Shown here piece after piece: positions 56,312 to 64,000 of a stretch of DNA of 64,000 bases. Under the pieces are notes generated by a model, which did no database searches, was not told the origin of the DNA, and saw only the letters and a program-made list of their open reading frames with translations. Made by a program: the position numbers and the translations under genes. The stretch covers positions 1 to 64,000 of the forward strand of contig JAEZVF010000060.1 of assembly GCA_023443225.1 (NCBI GenBank). Direction: 5' to 3'. Numbering within the stretch: position 1 is the stretch's first letter; each line of letters opens with the position of its first letter. The DNA is from Bacillota bacterium (lineage in GTDB: Bacteria > Bacillota > Clostridia > Lachnospirales > Lachnospiraceae).

Positions 56312-56767
56312 ATGACAGAAGATTACATGAAGGAATGTAAGAGGAAAGAACAGCATATATTTGGCAGTATCCTATTGCTTGCAAATAAACTTCAGATTCT
56401 TGGAGATCGATTAATCGAAGACATATCACTGAAACAATGGTTTTTATTAATCATAATTAAATTAATAGCAAAAGAGAATCCTTCCATTACGGATATTGCT
56501 GAAAATATAGGCAATACAAGACAGAATGTGAAACAAATGCTGAATACTCTTGAAAAGAAAGGATATGTCATAACTCAAAAATCAAAAGAAGATGGAAGAG
56601 CTTTATCTGTATACTTAACCGAGAAATGTTATAAATATTTTGAGAGAAATGAACATTCCGGAGATGTTATTTTGGATAAACTTTTCCAAGACATAGAGCC
56701 TTCTGAATATGATTCCATCATAAAAATATTTAATATACTATTTCAGAATATAGAAAGTTACAATTAG
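56312..56767 (+). CDS. MarR-family transcriptional regulator
   Basis: 151 aa. Winged helix with SITDIAENIGNTRQNVKQML (recognition helix) and a wing GYVITQKSKEDGRALSVYLT. ATG 56312 is set by GGAGAAAGTA; an ATG four codons earlier overlaps the site. Operator-like palindromes lie in its promoter. It probably controls itself and the downstream membrane protein 65 bases away. No copy of it survives in the duplicated block at 48 kb. Confidence 0.92.
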   Translation: MTEDYMKECKRKEQHIFGSILLLANKLQILGDRLIEDISLKQWFLLIIIKLIAKENPSITDIAENIGNTRQNVKQMLNTLEKKGYVITQKSKEDGRALSVYLTEKCYKYFERNEHSGDVILDKLFQDIEPSEYDSIIKIFNILFQNIESYN

Positions 56768-56832
56768 ACAACACGATTCTAAGAATGACAACTTCATAAA
56801 ATAAATACAAAAGAGAAAGGAACGATAAGTAA

Positions 56833-57735
56833 ATGGTAAATACTAAGGAAGAAATAGTAAACAAAGAAACATTCCAAGGGTTTCATGTTCTGGTTATCAC
56901 CATTGGCATACTTTCCATTATTGCTACAGCGATAGGTGTTTTTTATACAACTGGGGGAGAGGCTTTTGATGTAACCAACATCTATGGACATACAATCAAA
57001 ATGTGGGGTGACGGAATATATAAGTATGATTCTTATTTTAAAGCTCCTCTGAGCAGGGGTACTGATTTATCAATGCTCCTTTTTTCTATACCTATTCTCA
57101 TTCTTGCCTTGTTACTGGATATTAAAAAAGCATCAATGAAAACTAGAGTTTTTTTGGTTTCGCTAATGGGAACTTTTATCTATTATTCTGCCAGTTATTC
57201 CTTTGGTGTTACTTACAATCTCTTATTCCTGGTATATATAACCTTGCTTAGCTGTAGCTTACTTGCGCTCATCATGGGAATACGTAGTATTGATTTGAAA
57301 GAATTACAAAATAATTTAGGAGAATCAATTCCTTTTAAGGGAATCTACAGTTTTTCAATTTTGAGTAGCGTGGCATTATTTGTAGCATGGTTACCTGATA
57401 TTATCAGTTCCATTTTGGCTGGTAATACATTACAGCTTATTGATACATATACAACTGAAATCACCTATGTAATTGACATGGGACTACTTAGCCCATTGTT
57501 TTTAGCCTCAATATATCTCATTGTAAAGAAGGATGCTTTAGGTTATCTGTCATTTCTAATCTTATCCATGATCTGCATTCTGATTGCACCTGTATTAATG
57601 TTACAAAGTGTATTCCAAACCGTAGCGGGGATAGAGACTCCGATTGCTGCGATGATTACAAAGATTGGAATCTTTATCTTACTGGGGATGTGGGCAAGCT
57701 ATCTCCAGATAAGGTTATACAAAAATATGAAGTAA
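56833..57735 (+). CDS. Multi-pass membrane protein, unknown function
   Basis: 300 aa with about eight hydrophobic helices and an extracytoplasmic loop after the first (YTTGGEAFDVTNIYGHTIKMWG). No transporter or enzyme motif is recognised. AGAAAGGAACGATAAGTAA precedes the ATG. Position after a MarR gene suggests a ligand-induced membrane function such as efflux or stress response, but nothing in the sequence proves it. Its last 21 bases overlap the convergent amidohydrolase gene. A 3' fragment occurs at 48165-48349. Confidence 0.78.
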   Translation: MVNTKEEIVNKETFQGFHVLVITIGILSIIATAIGVFYTTGGEAFDVTNIYGHTIKMWGDGIYKYDSYFKAPLSRGTDLSMLLFSIPILILALLLDIKKASMKTRVFLVSLMGTFIYYSASYSFGVTYNLLFLVYITLLSCSLLALIMGIRSIDLKELQNNLGESIPFKGIYSFSILSSVALFVAWLPDIISSILAGNTLQLIDTYTTEITYVIDMGLLSPLFLASIYLIVKKDALGYLSFLILSMICILIAPVLMLQSVFQTVAGIETPIAAMITKIGIFILLGMWASYLQIRLYKNMK

Positions 57736-58518
57736 TTCTTTCGCATTCCGGTATAGAATTAATTCTAATTCTTCTTCGGTAAGTCCGAGTCTTTTTATGT
57801 GGTCAAAGGTTTCACTTTGACCACCCCAAGGAGAATCGGTTGCAAACAGGATATGATCAGGTCCATGCTTTTTTACAATTCTAACAAACTGCGCATCCTC
57901 TATCTTCCCCAAAGAGTAACTTATATCAAGCCAGACATTTTTGCCGGCAATATATTTCTCTACATCATCCCAATCCTCATAACCGCCGGTATGTGCCAAT
58001 ACAATCTTTGGATCTTTTCCCTTTACTTGACTTAACATAGTAGCTGCACGTTTAGCGGTACAATGAACAGGATCCGGGAGCCCGATATCCTGACCAGAAT
58101 GAATAACTACGATCAGGTCTAAATCAACTGCATATTGAACGACTTGTATCATTTTTTGGTCATCAATAAAGGTTTTTTGATAATCTGGATGAAGTTTGAT
58201 TCCTAAAAGTCCCATTTCTTTTATACGATCCAGCTTCTGAGTATAATCGTCTGTATCCGGGTGAATTCCACCAAAGGATATGATGCCGTCTTTTCCGGTT
58301 ATGCTGCATGCATATTTATTAACAGTTTCAAATTGAGAGGGTTTTGTTACCACAGGAAGTATTACCGAGTAGGTAATATCATTTTCTCTCATGGACTTTT
58401 TTAGACCTTTCAAGGTTCCATCAGTATATGACTTGATTTTACCCCGGGTTTCTAATGTGTTTATGGTTTTTTCAGCAATTTCATCAGGGAAAATATGTGT
58501 ATGAAAATCTATAATCAT
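57715..58518 (-). CDS. Amidohydrolase-family (Amidohydro_2-type) metal-dependent hydrolase
   Basis: 267 aa TIM-barrel hydrolase. Seen: N-terminal metal site IIDFHTHIFPDEIA, GIKLHPDYQ, VVIHSGQD, VLAHTGGYEDW and ILFATDSPWGG with the C-terminal metal-ligand Asp. Members include decarboxylases and lactonases; the substrate is not clear. ATG 58518 (MIIDFHTH) is taken because GGAGCATACTT precedes it; an in-frame extension of nine residues lacks support. A damaged copy lies at 48308-48978. Confidence 0.88.
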   Translation of the reverse strand: MIIDFHTHIFPDEIAEKTINTLETRGKIKSYTDGTLKGLKKSMRENDITYSVILPVVTKPSQFETVNKYACSITGKDGIISFGGIHPDTDDYTQKLDRIKEMGLLGIKLHPDYQKTFIDDQKMIQVVQYAVDLDLIVVIHSGQDIGLPDPVHCTAKRAATMLSQVKGKDPKIVLAHTGGYEDWDDVEKYIAGKNVWLDISYSLGKIEDAQFVRIVKKHGPDHILFATDSPWGGQSETFDHIKRLGLTEEELELILYRNAKELLHIFV

Positions 58519-58776
58519 AAGTATGCTCCAATCTTGTCCTAGCATATAACTTTTCTCTTTTCTGAACAGTATTTTAGCACAATTCGTGAAAAAATCAAGT
58601 GTTCCAATCCAGTGGTATACTGCTTATATTTATATAAAGCGGACTAAATAATAATATATAGAATCTTAAAGTTTTATAACTTCATATTATCTTCTTGACA
58701 CACACTAAAACCAAAGGTATAGTAGTTTACAATTATAAAAAGAATATGTATTATTTAACGACCGGGGGGTATATGT

Positions 58777-59811
58777 ATGTCTATCAATGACTTAAGGAAA
58801 CAATCATTTATTTTTATATTTCTTATTTTTGTCGCTGTCACCGTTTTATCAGGATGTGGCGCTCATGTAAACATTAGCTTATCTAATTCTTTAAAAAAGT
58901 CGGATGCGAAGGAATTTAACATTGAAAAAACAGCCGTAGAACCAATTAAACGTATCGATATTGATGCTAGCACTGCGGATATTATGTTAATTGAAGATGA
59001 TAATTATTATGTAGAATTTCATTACTATTATTGGGAGAAAGAACCGGAGTATATGGAAAAGGAAGGTGCTATCAAGTTTGATGACAGTGGTATATTTCCC
59101 AAATCATATTCCATCAATTTTGACATAGACAATTATGTGAAAGTATATCTTCCGAAGGATGCAAAATTGGATGAAATCTATATTAATACTGCTTCCGGTG
59201 ATGTTTCATTGCAAGATTTTCTTGCAGATACTCTAGAGCTTCAGGTGGCTTATGGTGATTTATCCATTGAAAATGTATCAGTCCAAAAGGCTAGTATTAA
59301 TATGGCATCTGGAAATGGTGATATTCAAGATCTAAATGTACAGAATTTAATACTAAAGGATTCTTATGGAAATATAACTTTAAAAAATATCAATACCTCA
59401 AACATAACAGATACGATTGATCTTAAAAAATCTGATATGGAAATCGCTTTGGCAAGTGGAAAGTGTACAGTGAATAATCTGATAAGTAACACGCTTGAAA
59501 TCAATAATTCCTATGGTGATGTGACCGGTAAAGGCTTCGCAGTTACTGAATTTAACTCCGATTTAAGCAGTGGAGATTTGAAAATAACTGAGTCAACTCT
59601 AGATAAAGCGGATGTTAATAATAGTTATGGTAATGTCACGCTTCTACTAGCTGGTAAGGAAGAGGATTATGAACTGGATTTGGATACATCCTATGGGAAA
59701 ATCGACGTAAATAACAAAAGCTACGATAAAAGTCTCAAAAAGGGAAGTAGCACAACCAAGAGTATTACCGCTAGCTTAAGCAGTGGTAATATACAATTAC
59801 AGTTCGAATAG
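58777..59811 (+). CDS. DUF4097-type lipoprotein
   Basis: 344 aa. Lipoprotein signal with lipobox VLSGCG (Cys about 27). The body is a repetitive beta-helix-like fold typical of DUF4097: repeated SGDVSLQDF, YGDLSIENV, SGNGDIQDL, YGNITLKNI units of about 20-25 residues. Such proteins are often linked to envelope stress systems; the role is unknown. CCGGGGGGTATATGT lies before the ATG. A terminator follows at 59848-59880. Its 3' end is duplicated at 49151-49271. Confidence 0.85.
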   Translation: MSINDLRKQSFIFIFLIFVAVTVLSGCGAHVNISLSNSLKKSDAKEFNIEKTAVEPIKRIDIDASTADIMLIEDDNYYVEFHYYYWEKEPEYMEKEGAIKFDDSGIFPKSYSINFDIDNYVKVYLPKDAKLDEIYINTASGDVSLQDFLADTLELQVAYGDLSIENVSVQKASINMASGNGDIQDLNVQNLILKDSYGNITLKNINTSNITDTIDLKKSDMEIALASGKCTVNNLISNTLEINNSYGDVTGKGFAVTEFNSDLSSGDLKITESTLDKADVNNSYGNVTLLLAGKEEDYELDLDTSYGKIDVNNKSYDKSLKKGSSTTKSITASLSSGNIQLQFE

Positions 59812-59847
59812 AAAATATATAAAAAGAAATAATAGATATTTATTGTT

Positions 59848-59880
59848 GAGTGTCATAGTAATTGCTATGACACTCATTTT
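59848..59880 (+). terminator. Terminator after the DUF4097 gene
   Basis: GAGTGTCATAG (59848-59858) pairs perfectly with CTATGACACTC (59865-59875), then ATTTTATT. The remaining gap to 60113 holds the LacI-gene promoter and operator. Confidence 0.88.
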
Positions 59881-60041
59881 ATTGTAGTACTCGTGAGATA
59901 TTTGATAATTTTACAACTTTCTTACTGAAACGTTATGGTAGTAATTTTTATCTAAAAGACTAGAAAAAAGCATCAAATAACCAAGTATTAATAATAAAGT
60001 GAGATAAAAAAGTAAAATAATAATAATTATTAACAAAACCA

Positions 60042-60070
60042 TTGACAAAAATGTCGAAAAATAATACAAT
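60042..60070 (+). promoter_or_regulatory. Sigma-A-type promoter for the LacI-family gene
   Basis: Perfect TTGACA, 17-base spacer, TACAAT, 44 bases before the TTG start. Confidence 0.75.
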
Positions 60071-60084
60071 ATGCATGTAATTAA

Positions 60085-60098
60085 CTAAAACGTTTTGG
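60085..60098 (+). promoter_or_regulatory. LacI-type operator (CTAAAACGTTTTGG)
   Basis: A near-perfect palindrome with the central CG typical of LacI/CcpA-family sites lies just past the predicted transcription start, ideal for autorepression. A related AAACGTT occurs upstream near 59928. Whether it is read by the local LacI protein or by CcpA cannot be told. Confidence 0.65.
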
Positions 60099-60113
60099 TA
60101 AAGGGGTATACAA

Positions 60114-61184
60114 TTGAAAAAAAGAATTACAATTAAAGACATTGCTGAAAAGGCTGGTGTTTCAGTTGGAACTGTACACTGTGCTTTGACAGGAAAACCG
60201 GGGGTAGGGGATGCAACCCGCGTTAGAGTTCAAGAGATTGCTCATAAGTATAATTATCAATCCAATTCGGTGGCTGCTTCTTTAAAGCGAAAGACTATAC
60301 GGGTTGCTGCAGCATTCCCGGGTCCGACAGAGGAAAATCGCTTTTATTACACCTATGTTTGGGAGGGCATTAATGATTATTTAAATTCTATGAGTGATTT
60401 TAACATTGAACTTATAGAGGTACCTTACTATAATGGCGTAAATAATCAAGCAGATGAATTAACAGATTTATTGAAACGCACCGAAGTGGATGGTCTACTT
60501 ACAGCCGACTGTACAGATAGTCGTGGGAAAGCAGCTCTACAACAATTTTCAAAAAAAGGAATACCAATAATTCTAGTAGGTAATGATATTATGCAGTCCG
60601 GTAGACTGTGTTGTGTTCAACCAAACTACCAAATAATTGGTCGCACCCTTGCAGAGTTATTAATGAGACAAATTCCGGCTGATGGTGGTATCTTGCTATG
60701 TGCCGGTGATGTCATGATTCCAGCACATTACAATATTGTACAAGGATTTGATGCGTATATGCAGGAGAGAAACTTTAATAATCCAGTATATAAAATCCAT
60801 GCTAACAAAATCAAACAAGAAGTCTACGATTATATAGTTGATGAACTGCAAAATCGCTCGAATATTGCTGCATGCTGTTGTGTAAATGCTCGTGGCAGTG
60901 TAATGCTTGGGCAGGCTTTAATAGATACAAAAAAAGCAGGTACTATTTCAGCGATAGGTAGTGACTTATTCGAAGAGAATATGGATTTTTTAAGAGATGG
61001 GGTTTTTACAAATTTACTCAACAAAAATCCATATTCACAGGCTTATTTATCAGCCAAGTATTTAGTCGAATATCTACTCCGTAATGTTCGTCCTCCACAG
61101 GATACAGTATATGTAGGTAGTGAAATTGTATATCAAAGTAGTTTGCCATTGTATGAAAATGGTTCCTACCGATTACTTGTTTAG
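60114..61184 (+). CDS. LacI-family transcriptional regulator
   Basis: 356 aa. N-terminal helix-turn-helix (ITIKDIAEKAGVSVGTVHCA, then hinge NSVAASLKRKT) and a periplasmic-binding-protein-like ligand domain (PTEENRFYYTYVWEGINDYL onward). TTG start supported by AAAGGGGTATACAA. It precedes a sugar ABC transporter and very likely senses the transported sugar or a derivative. The recognition helix ends HCALTGKPGVG rather than the more usual SRALNG, so its operator may differ slightly. Confidence 0.92.
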   Translation: MKKRITIKDIAEKAGVSVGTVHCALTGKPGVGDATRVRVQEIAHKYNYQSNSVAASLKRKTIRVAAAFPGPTEENRFYYTYVWEGINDYLNSMSDFNIELIEVPYYNGVNNQADELTDLLKRTEVDGLLTADCTDSRGKAALQQFSKKGIPIILVGNDIMQSGRLCCVQPNYQIIGRTLAELLMRQIPADGGILLCAGDVMIPAHYNIVQGFDAYMQERNFNNPVYKIHANKIKQEVYDYIVDELQNRSNIAACCCVNARGSVMLGQALIDTKKAGTISAIGSDLFEENMDFLRDGVFTNLLNKNPYSQAYLSAKYLVEYLLRNVRPPQDTVYVGSEIVYQSSLPLYENGSYRLLV

Positions 61185-61271
61185 TATTAATAATTATGAA
61201 TTTAAGAGAAGCATATAAATTAATTGACATTCAACTTACAAGCAAGTTGAATTTGGAGAAAGAGGTATTTT

Positions 61272-62615
61272 ATGAAAAGATTAATATCGCTAGTTCTAAT
61301 AATATCAATGATGATTCTTACAACTGCTTGCTCAAGCAAGAAAGTAGATCCTGTAGCGTCTGCTGAAAATACAAATTCTAACTCAACATCAGAAAATCAA
61401 GATTCTAATGAGGACTTAACTGGTGAGCTTCGTATTACTGTACAAGCATGGATGATGGGAAAATATGATTTTGAAGGGATGAAAGCAAACTTTGAGAAAA
61501 ATCATCCTGGTGTAACTGTGGTATACAACAAAGTAGATAACTTTGATGTGACAACTAATATGCTTCAGTGGTCACAAGAGAAAACAAATTGTGATATAGC
61601 AATCGGAGGAAGCCGCGAACATGCTGTGCAGTACGCTGCTAAGAACTATATTGTTCCATTTGAAGATGACTTTTTTACAGGTGATATTTCAAAAGATAAG
61701 TTCTTCCCAGCATTCTTAGAGTTGGGTAACGTTGAAGGAACTCAATATATGATTCCATTTACAGGTGAAGTAATGTTCATCGTAGCAAATAAAGAATTGA
61801 TGAAAGAAGCTGGACTTACAGATGCGGATGGTAATATTGTAGAACCTAAAGACTGGAATGAACTTTATGAGTATGCGAAAGCTACAACTAAGATGGATAA
61901 CAATAATCCGGTCCAAACAGGACTTTCCATTGACTGGGGAACCAATTTTATGATGTATGCATATTTATCTAGCTTACAGGGCATGAAAGGAAATTTCTAT
62001 GAAGCAGATGGCAAGACGATTGATTTCACAAGCCCTGAATCAAAAGCAGTATTAGAAAGTTGGAACAAATTAGTAACGGATGGATATTCACCTACAGATA
62101 CTTTTGCTGATATGGATGCTGGACGTACTAATTTCAAGGCTGGAAAGGTTGCAATGTTAATGACGGCAGCTTCCCGTTGGATAGAATGTGAAGAAAATAT
62201 CGGCGATGGCAATACCGCTATTATTCCTATACCGGGAACAAGCGAGAACGGTTCTTTAGTTTACATTCATGGAGTAGTAATTCCAAGGGTTTCTCCTAAG
62301 GTTGAACTTGCAAAACTATTTATTAAAGAAGAACTTCTTAGTGCGAATTTACATATAACTGCCTTAAATACTTACGGTAAAATGTCTCCATTACTTACAC
62401 ATTATGAGAATTTGGAAAATCCGGATTGGCCTGTTGTAGTTAAAGCAACTGAGAATGCTATGACAACTCCGTTATATAAAGATTACTCGAGATTGGATAC
62501 TGTTTCTCAGGTTGAATTCCAAAAAGCAATTATGGGAAATCAGTCAATAGAGGATACTCAAGCTAATTTAAGTGCGCTTATAAACTCTTTGGATTTAACA
62601 ACTGGGTTAAAGTAA
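61272..62615 (+). CDS. Sugar ABC transporter substrate-binding lipoprotein
   Basis: 447 aa CUT1-type solute-binding protein. Lipoprotein signal with lipobox LTTACSS (Cys 20), Ser/Asn-rich linker, then the two-lobed binding fold (LRITVQAWMMGKYDFEGMKA, IPFTGEVMFIVANKELMKEAGL, FKAGKVAMLMTAASRWI). Ligand is probably an oligosaccharide, given the GH13 and GH43 genes in the window, but this is not proven. GGAGAAAGAGGTATTTT precedes the ATG. A hairpin after the gene could let it be expressed above the permeases. Confidence 0.94.
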   Translation: MKRLISLVLIISMMILTTACSSKKVDPVASAENTNSNSTSENQDSNEDLTGELRITVQAWMMGKYDFEGMKANFEKNHPGVTVVYNKVDNFDVTTNMLQWSQEKTNCDIAIGGSREHAVQYAAKNYIVPFEDDFFTGDISKDKFFPAFLELGNVEGTQYMIPFTGEVMFIVANKELMKEAGLTDADGNIVEPKDWNELYEYAKATTKMDNNNPVQTGLSIDWGTNFMMYAYLSSLQGMKGNFYEADGKTIDFTSPESKAVLESWNKLVTDGYSPTDTFADMDAGRTNFKAGKVAMLMTAASRWIECEENIGDGNTAIIPIPGTSENGSLVYIHGVVIPRVSPKVELAKLFIKEELLSANLHITALNTYGKMSPLLTHYENLENPDWPVVVKATENAMTTPLYKDYSRLDTVSQVEFQKAIMGNQSIEDTQANLSALINSLDLTTGLK

Positions 62616-62633
62616 TTGGATTAATCTACATTA

Positions 62634-62676
62634 TACAGTAGCGGTTATCATTACATAATAGATAACTGCTACTGTA
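62634..62676 (+). terminator. Hairpin between binding-protein and permease genes
   Basis: ACAGTAGCGGTTATC (62635-62649) pairs with GATAACTGCTACTGT (62661-62675), with one G-T pair. An A-rich rather than T-rich stretch follows, so it probably stabilises or attenuates the transcript, a common arrangement after binding-protein genes. Confidence 0.65.
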
Positions 62677-62737
62677 AAGAAAAAAAGAGTATGTACTTTC
62701 ATAACTTTTGACCGAATATGGAAAGGCAAAAAAATAT

Positions 62738-63685
62738 ATGAAAAAAGGATTCTTGATCAATCTAAAAAAGCAGATACCGGGATATGCGTTTATGCTGCCG
62801 GGATTTCTTTTCGTGGCTGTCTATATGGGATATCCCTTAATTAGGTCACTATACTTAAGCTTTACACAATATAATTTTAGTTTTGATGCAAAACCTATTT
62901 TTATCGGCTTTCAAAATTATATAAAAATGTTTTCTGATACCTATTTTATGGATGCTTTACGTAATACCACAGTTTTTACATTAGCATTTCTCCCCAGTGT
63001 GATGATTATCTCTTTAATTATTGCCATGCTACTTGATCGTGGTGTAAAAGGATCGGGAGTTTTTAGAACCGGTATCTTCTTACCGGTAGTTGTACCATTA
63101 TCATTGACTGGTATTATCTTTCAATGGATATTAAATGAGCACTATGGCTTACTAAATTGGTTCTTTTCAGAAGTGCTAAATCTGCCGGTATTGGCCCAGA
63201 ATTGGTTGGGTGAAGGTAAATGGGCAATGGTAAGTATTATAGTGGTCAGCTTGTGGAAGAACATTGGTATGCTAGTGGTAATGTTTATGGCAGGACTGCA
63301 GGCAATATCAAATGATATAAAGGAGGCAGCGCATGTAGATGGTGCTAGTGCTTGGCAAAGAATTATTTATATCATTCTTCCAAATCTAAAAGAAAGTTAT
63401 GTTATTTGCGGAATTTGGGCAATTATTCAGGCGGTTAAGGTTTTTGAACAGCCATTTATTATGACAAATGGAGGACCTGGTACGGATACTTTAGTGTTAT
63501 ATCAATATACATGGATGAATGCATTCAAATATTTTGAAATGGGATATGCGTCGTCTATTGCTTATTTTATGGGCATGCTGATACTAGTTCTTTCTGTTTT
63601 TAATATGGTGATTAACAGAAGTGACGAACAGAAAGAAGCAGCAATGGCTAAGAAATTAAAAAAGCAAATGCTAAAATCCAAGTAA
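62738..63685 (+). CDS. Sugar ABC transporter permease (MalF/UgpA-type)
   Basis: 315 aa, six membrane helices. The permease EAA loop is EAAHVDGASAWQRIIYIILP. The N-terminal GYAFMLPGFLFVAVYMGYPL is typical of CUT1 permeases. ATG 62738 follows GGAAAGGCAAAAAAATAT; an upstream in-frame TTG (62708) would add ten residues. It pairs with the partial permease downstream and the binding protein upstream. The ATPase is not in the window; CUT1 systems often use a shared MsmK-type ATPase encoded elsewhere. Confidence 0.93.
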   Translation: MKKGFLINLKKQIPGYAFMLPGFLFVAVYMGYPLIRSLYLSFTQYNFSFDAKPIFIGFQNYIKMFSDTYFMDALRNTTVFTLAFLPSVMIISLIIAMLLDRGVKGSGVFRTGIFLPVVVPLSLTGIIFQWILNEHYGLLNWFFSEVLNLPVLAQNWLGEGKWAMVSIIVVSLWKNIGMLVVMFMAGLQAISNDIKEAAHVDGASAWQRIIYIILPNLKESYVICGIWAIIQAVKVFEQPFIMTNGGPGTDTLVLYQYTWMNAFKYFEMGYASSIAYFMGMLILVLSVFNMVINRSDEQKEAAMAKKLKKQMLKSK

Positions 63686-63768
63686 TACGTCGCTATTAAC
63701 ATGCAAATTAAGTCTTTTGGTAGTTGTAAAGGACTTACAGTAAATTTATAATATGAGGAATAATAAGT

Positions 63769-64000
63769 ATGGAAAAAAGAAATTTAGTAGGAGATATTAT
63801 TATCTTTGTTATTCTCTTAATAATTGCATTTATATTTATAGTACCTTTTCTGTGGACAATTCTCACTTCAATTAAAACGAATGATGAGATTTATTCCTCT
63901 GTGATGGTTATACTTCCGTCACAACCTACCTTTGAGCATTATATTAAAGTAATCACTCAAATGGGCGACTTTTTAAAATATTTTTGGAATTCTACCGTTA
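63769..64000 (+). CDS. Sugar ABC transporter permease (MalG/UgpE-type), partial
   Basis: The first 77 residues are visible: MEKRNLVGDIIIFVILLIIA, a first membrane helix, then VPFLWTILTSIKTNDEIYSS and LPSQPTFEHYIKVI, the standard N-terminus of the second CUT1 permease. ATGAGGAATAATAAGT precedes the ATG. The gene continues beyond the right edge, so its EAA loop is not seen. Confidence 0.9.
   Translation, partial: MEKRNLVGDIIIFVILLIIAFIFIVPFLWTILTSIKTNDEIYSSVMVILPSQPTFEHYIKVITQMGDFLKYFWNSTV

Noticed and set aside
47576..59811. Composite transposon carrying the amylase
   Set aside because: The flanking repeats are ordinary gene blocks in direct orientation; no transposase or terminal inverted repeats were seen.

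Overview
The window is AT-rich with strong GGAGG-type ribosome sites. It carries single-copy housekeeping genes of a strictly anaerobic, saccharolytic Firmicute. Rubredoxin, rubrerythrin, superoxide reductase and a flavodiiron protein replace aerobic defences. FabK is the enoyl-ACP reductase, and GH43, GH13 and a CUT1-type sugar transporter handle plant or starch polysaccharide. The best match from memory is Lachnospiraceae (Clostridium cluster XIVa), near Lachnoclostridium (Clostridium) phytofermentans. This is an inference from gene content; no search was run. No rRNA, tRNA, CRISPR array, prophage or intact insertion sequence was seen.

Layout. 0.2-4.5 kb: rarA, a small membrane protein, a malate/lactate dehydrogenase-family enzyme and an L,D-transpeptidase. 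4.7-12.4 kb: a surface-protein gene broken by two single-A frameshifts, a convergent histidine kinase/response regulator pair that looks GC-richer than its surroundings, and a DUF2442-like gene overlapping a 914-residue secreted surface protein. 12.7-14.1 kb: a strong promoter, then about 400 bases rich in nested inverted repeats (candidate structured RNA), a SEC-C protein and an XRE regulator. 14.4-23.8 kb: an ECF sigma factor and membrane partner directly before a complete type II fatty-acid elongation and acetyl-CoA carboxylase cluster (acpP-fabK-fabD-fabG-fabF-accB-fabZ-accC-accD-accA) that lacks fabH, closed by a strong terminator. 23.8-27.1 kb: citrate synthase, methylglyoxal synthase and D-lactate dehydrogenase. 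27.2-31 kb: an oxygen/peroxide-defence island (rubredoxin, rubrerythrin, superoxide reductase, Crp/Fnr regulator, thioredoxin, flavodiiron protein). 31-37.1 kb: regulator, Ca-motif protein, GltD-like oxidoreductase, secreted protein and GH43.

37.2-42.7 kb holds the most notable system: three overlapping genes encoding a JetA-JetB-JetC (MksF-MksE-MksB-like) SMC complex of the Wadjet family, with its own promoter and terminator. The JetD/MksG nuclease is not encoded next to it or elsewhere in the window. 42.8-47.2 kb: metallophosphoesterase, thymidine kinase, a small membrane protein, and an M28 peptidase and an isoprenylcysteine methyltransferase-like gene that appear joined by a deletion.

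47.5-59.8 kb contains a decayed segmental duplication. An intact block (DUF523, GNAT acetyltransferase, MarR regulator, membrane protein, amidohydrolase, DUF4097 lipoprotein) at 54.9-59.8 kb has a shrunken, mutated copy at 47.5-49.3 kb in the same order and orientation. Between them lies a 1681-residue extracellular GH13 amylase. The window ends in a LacI-regulated CUT1 sugar ABC transporter operon that runs off the right edge.
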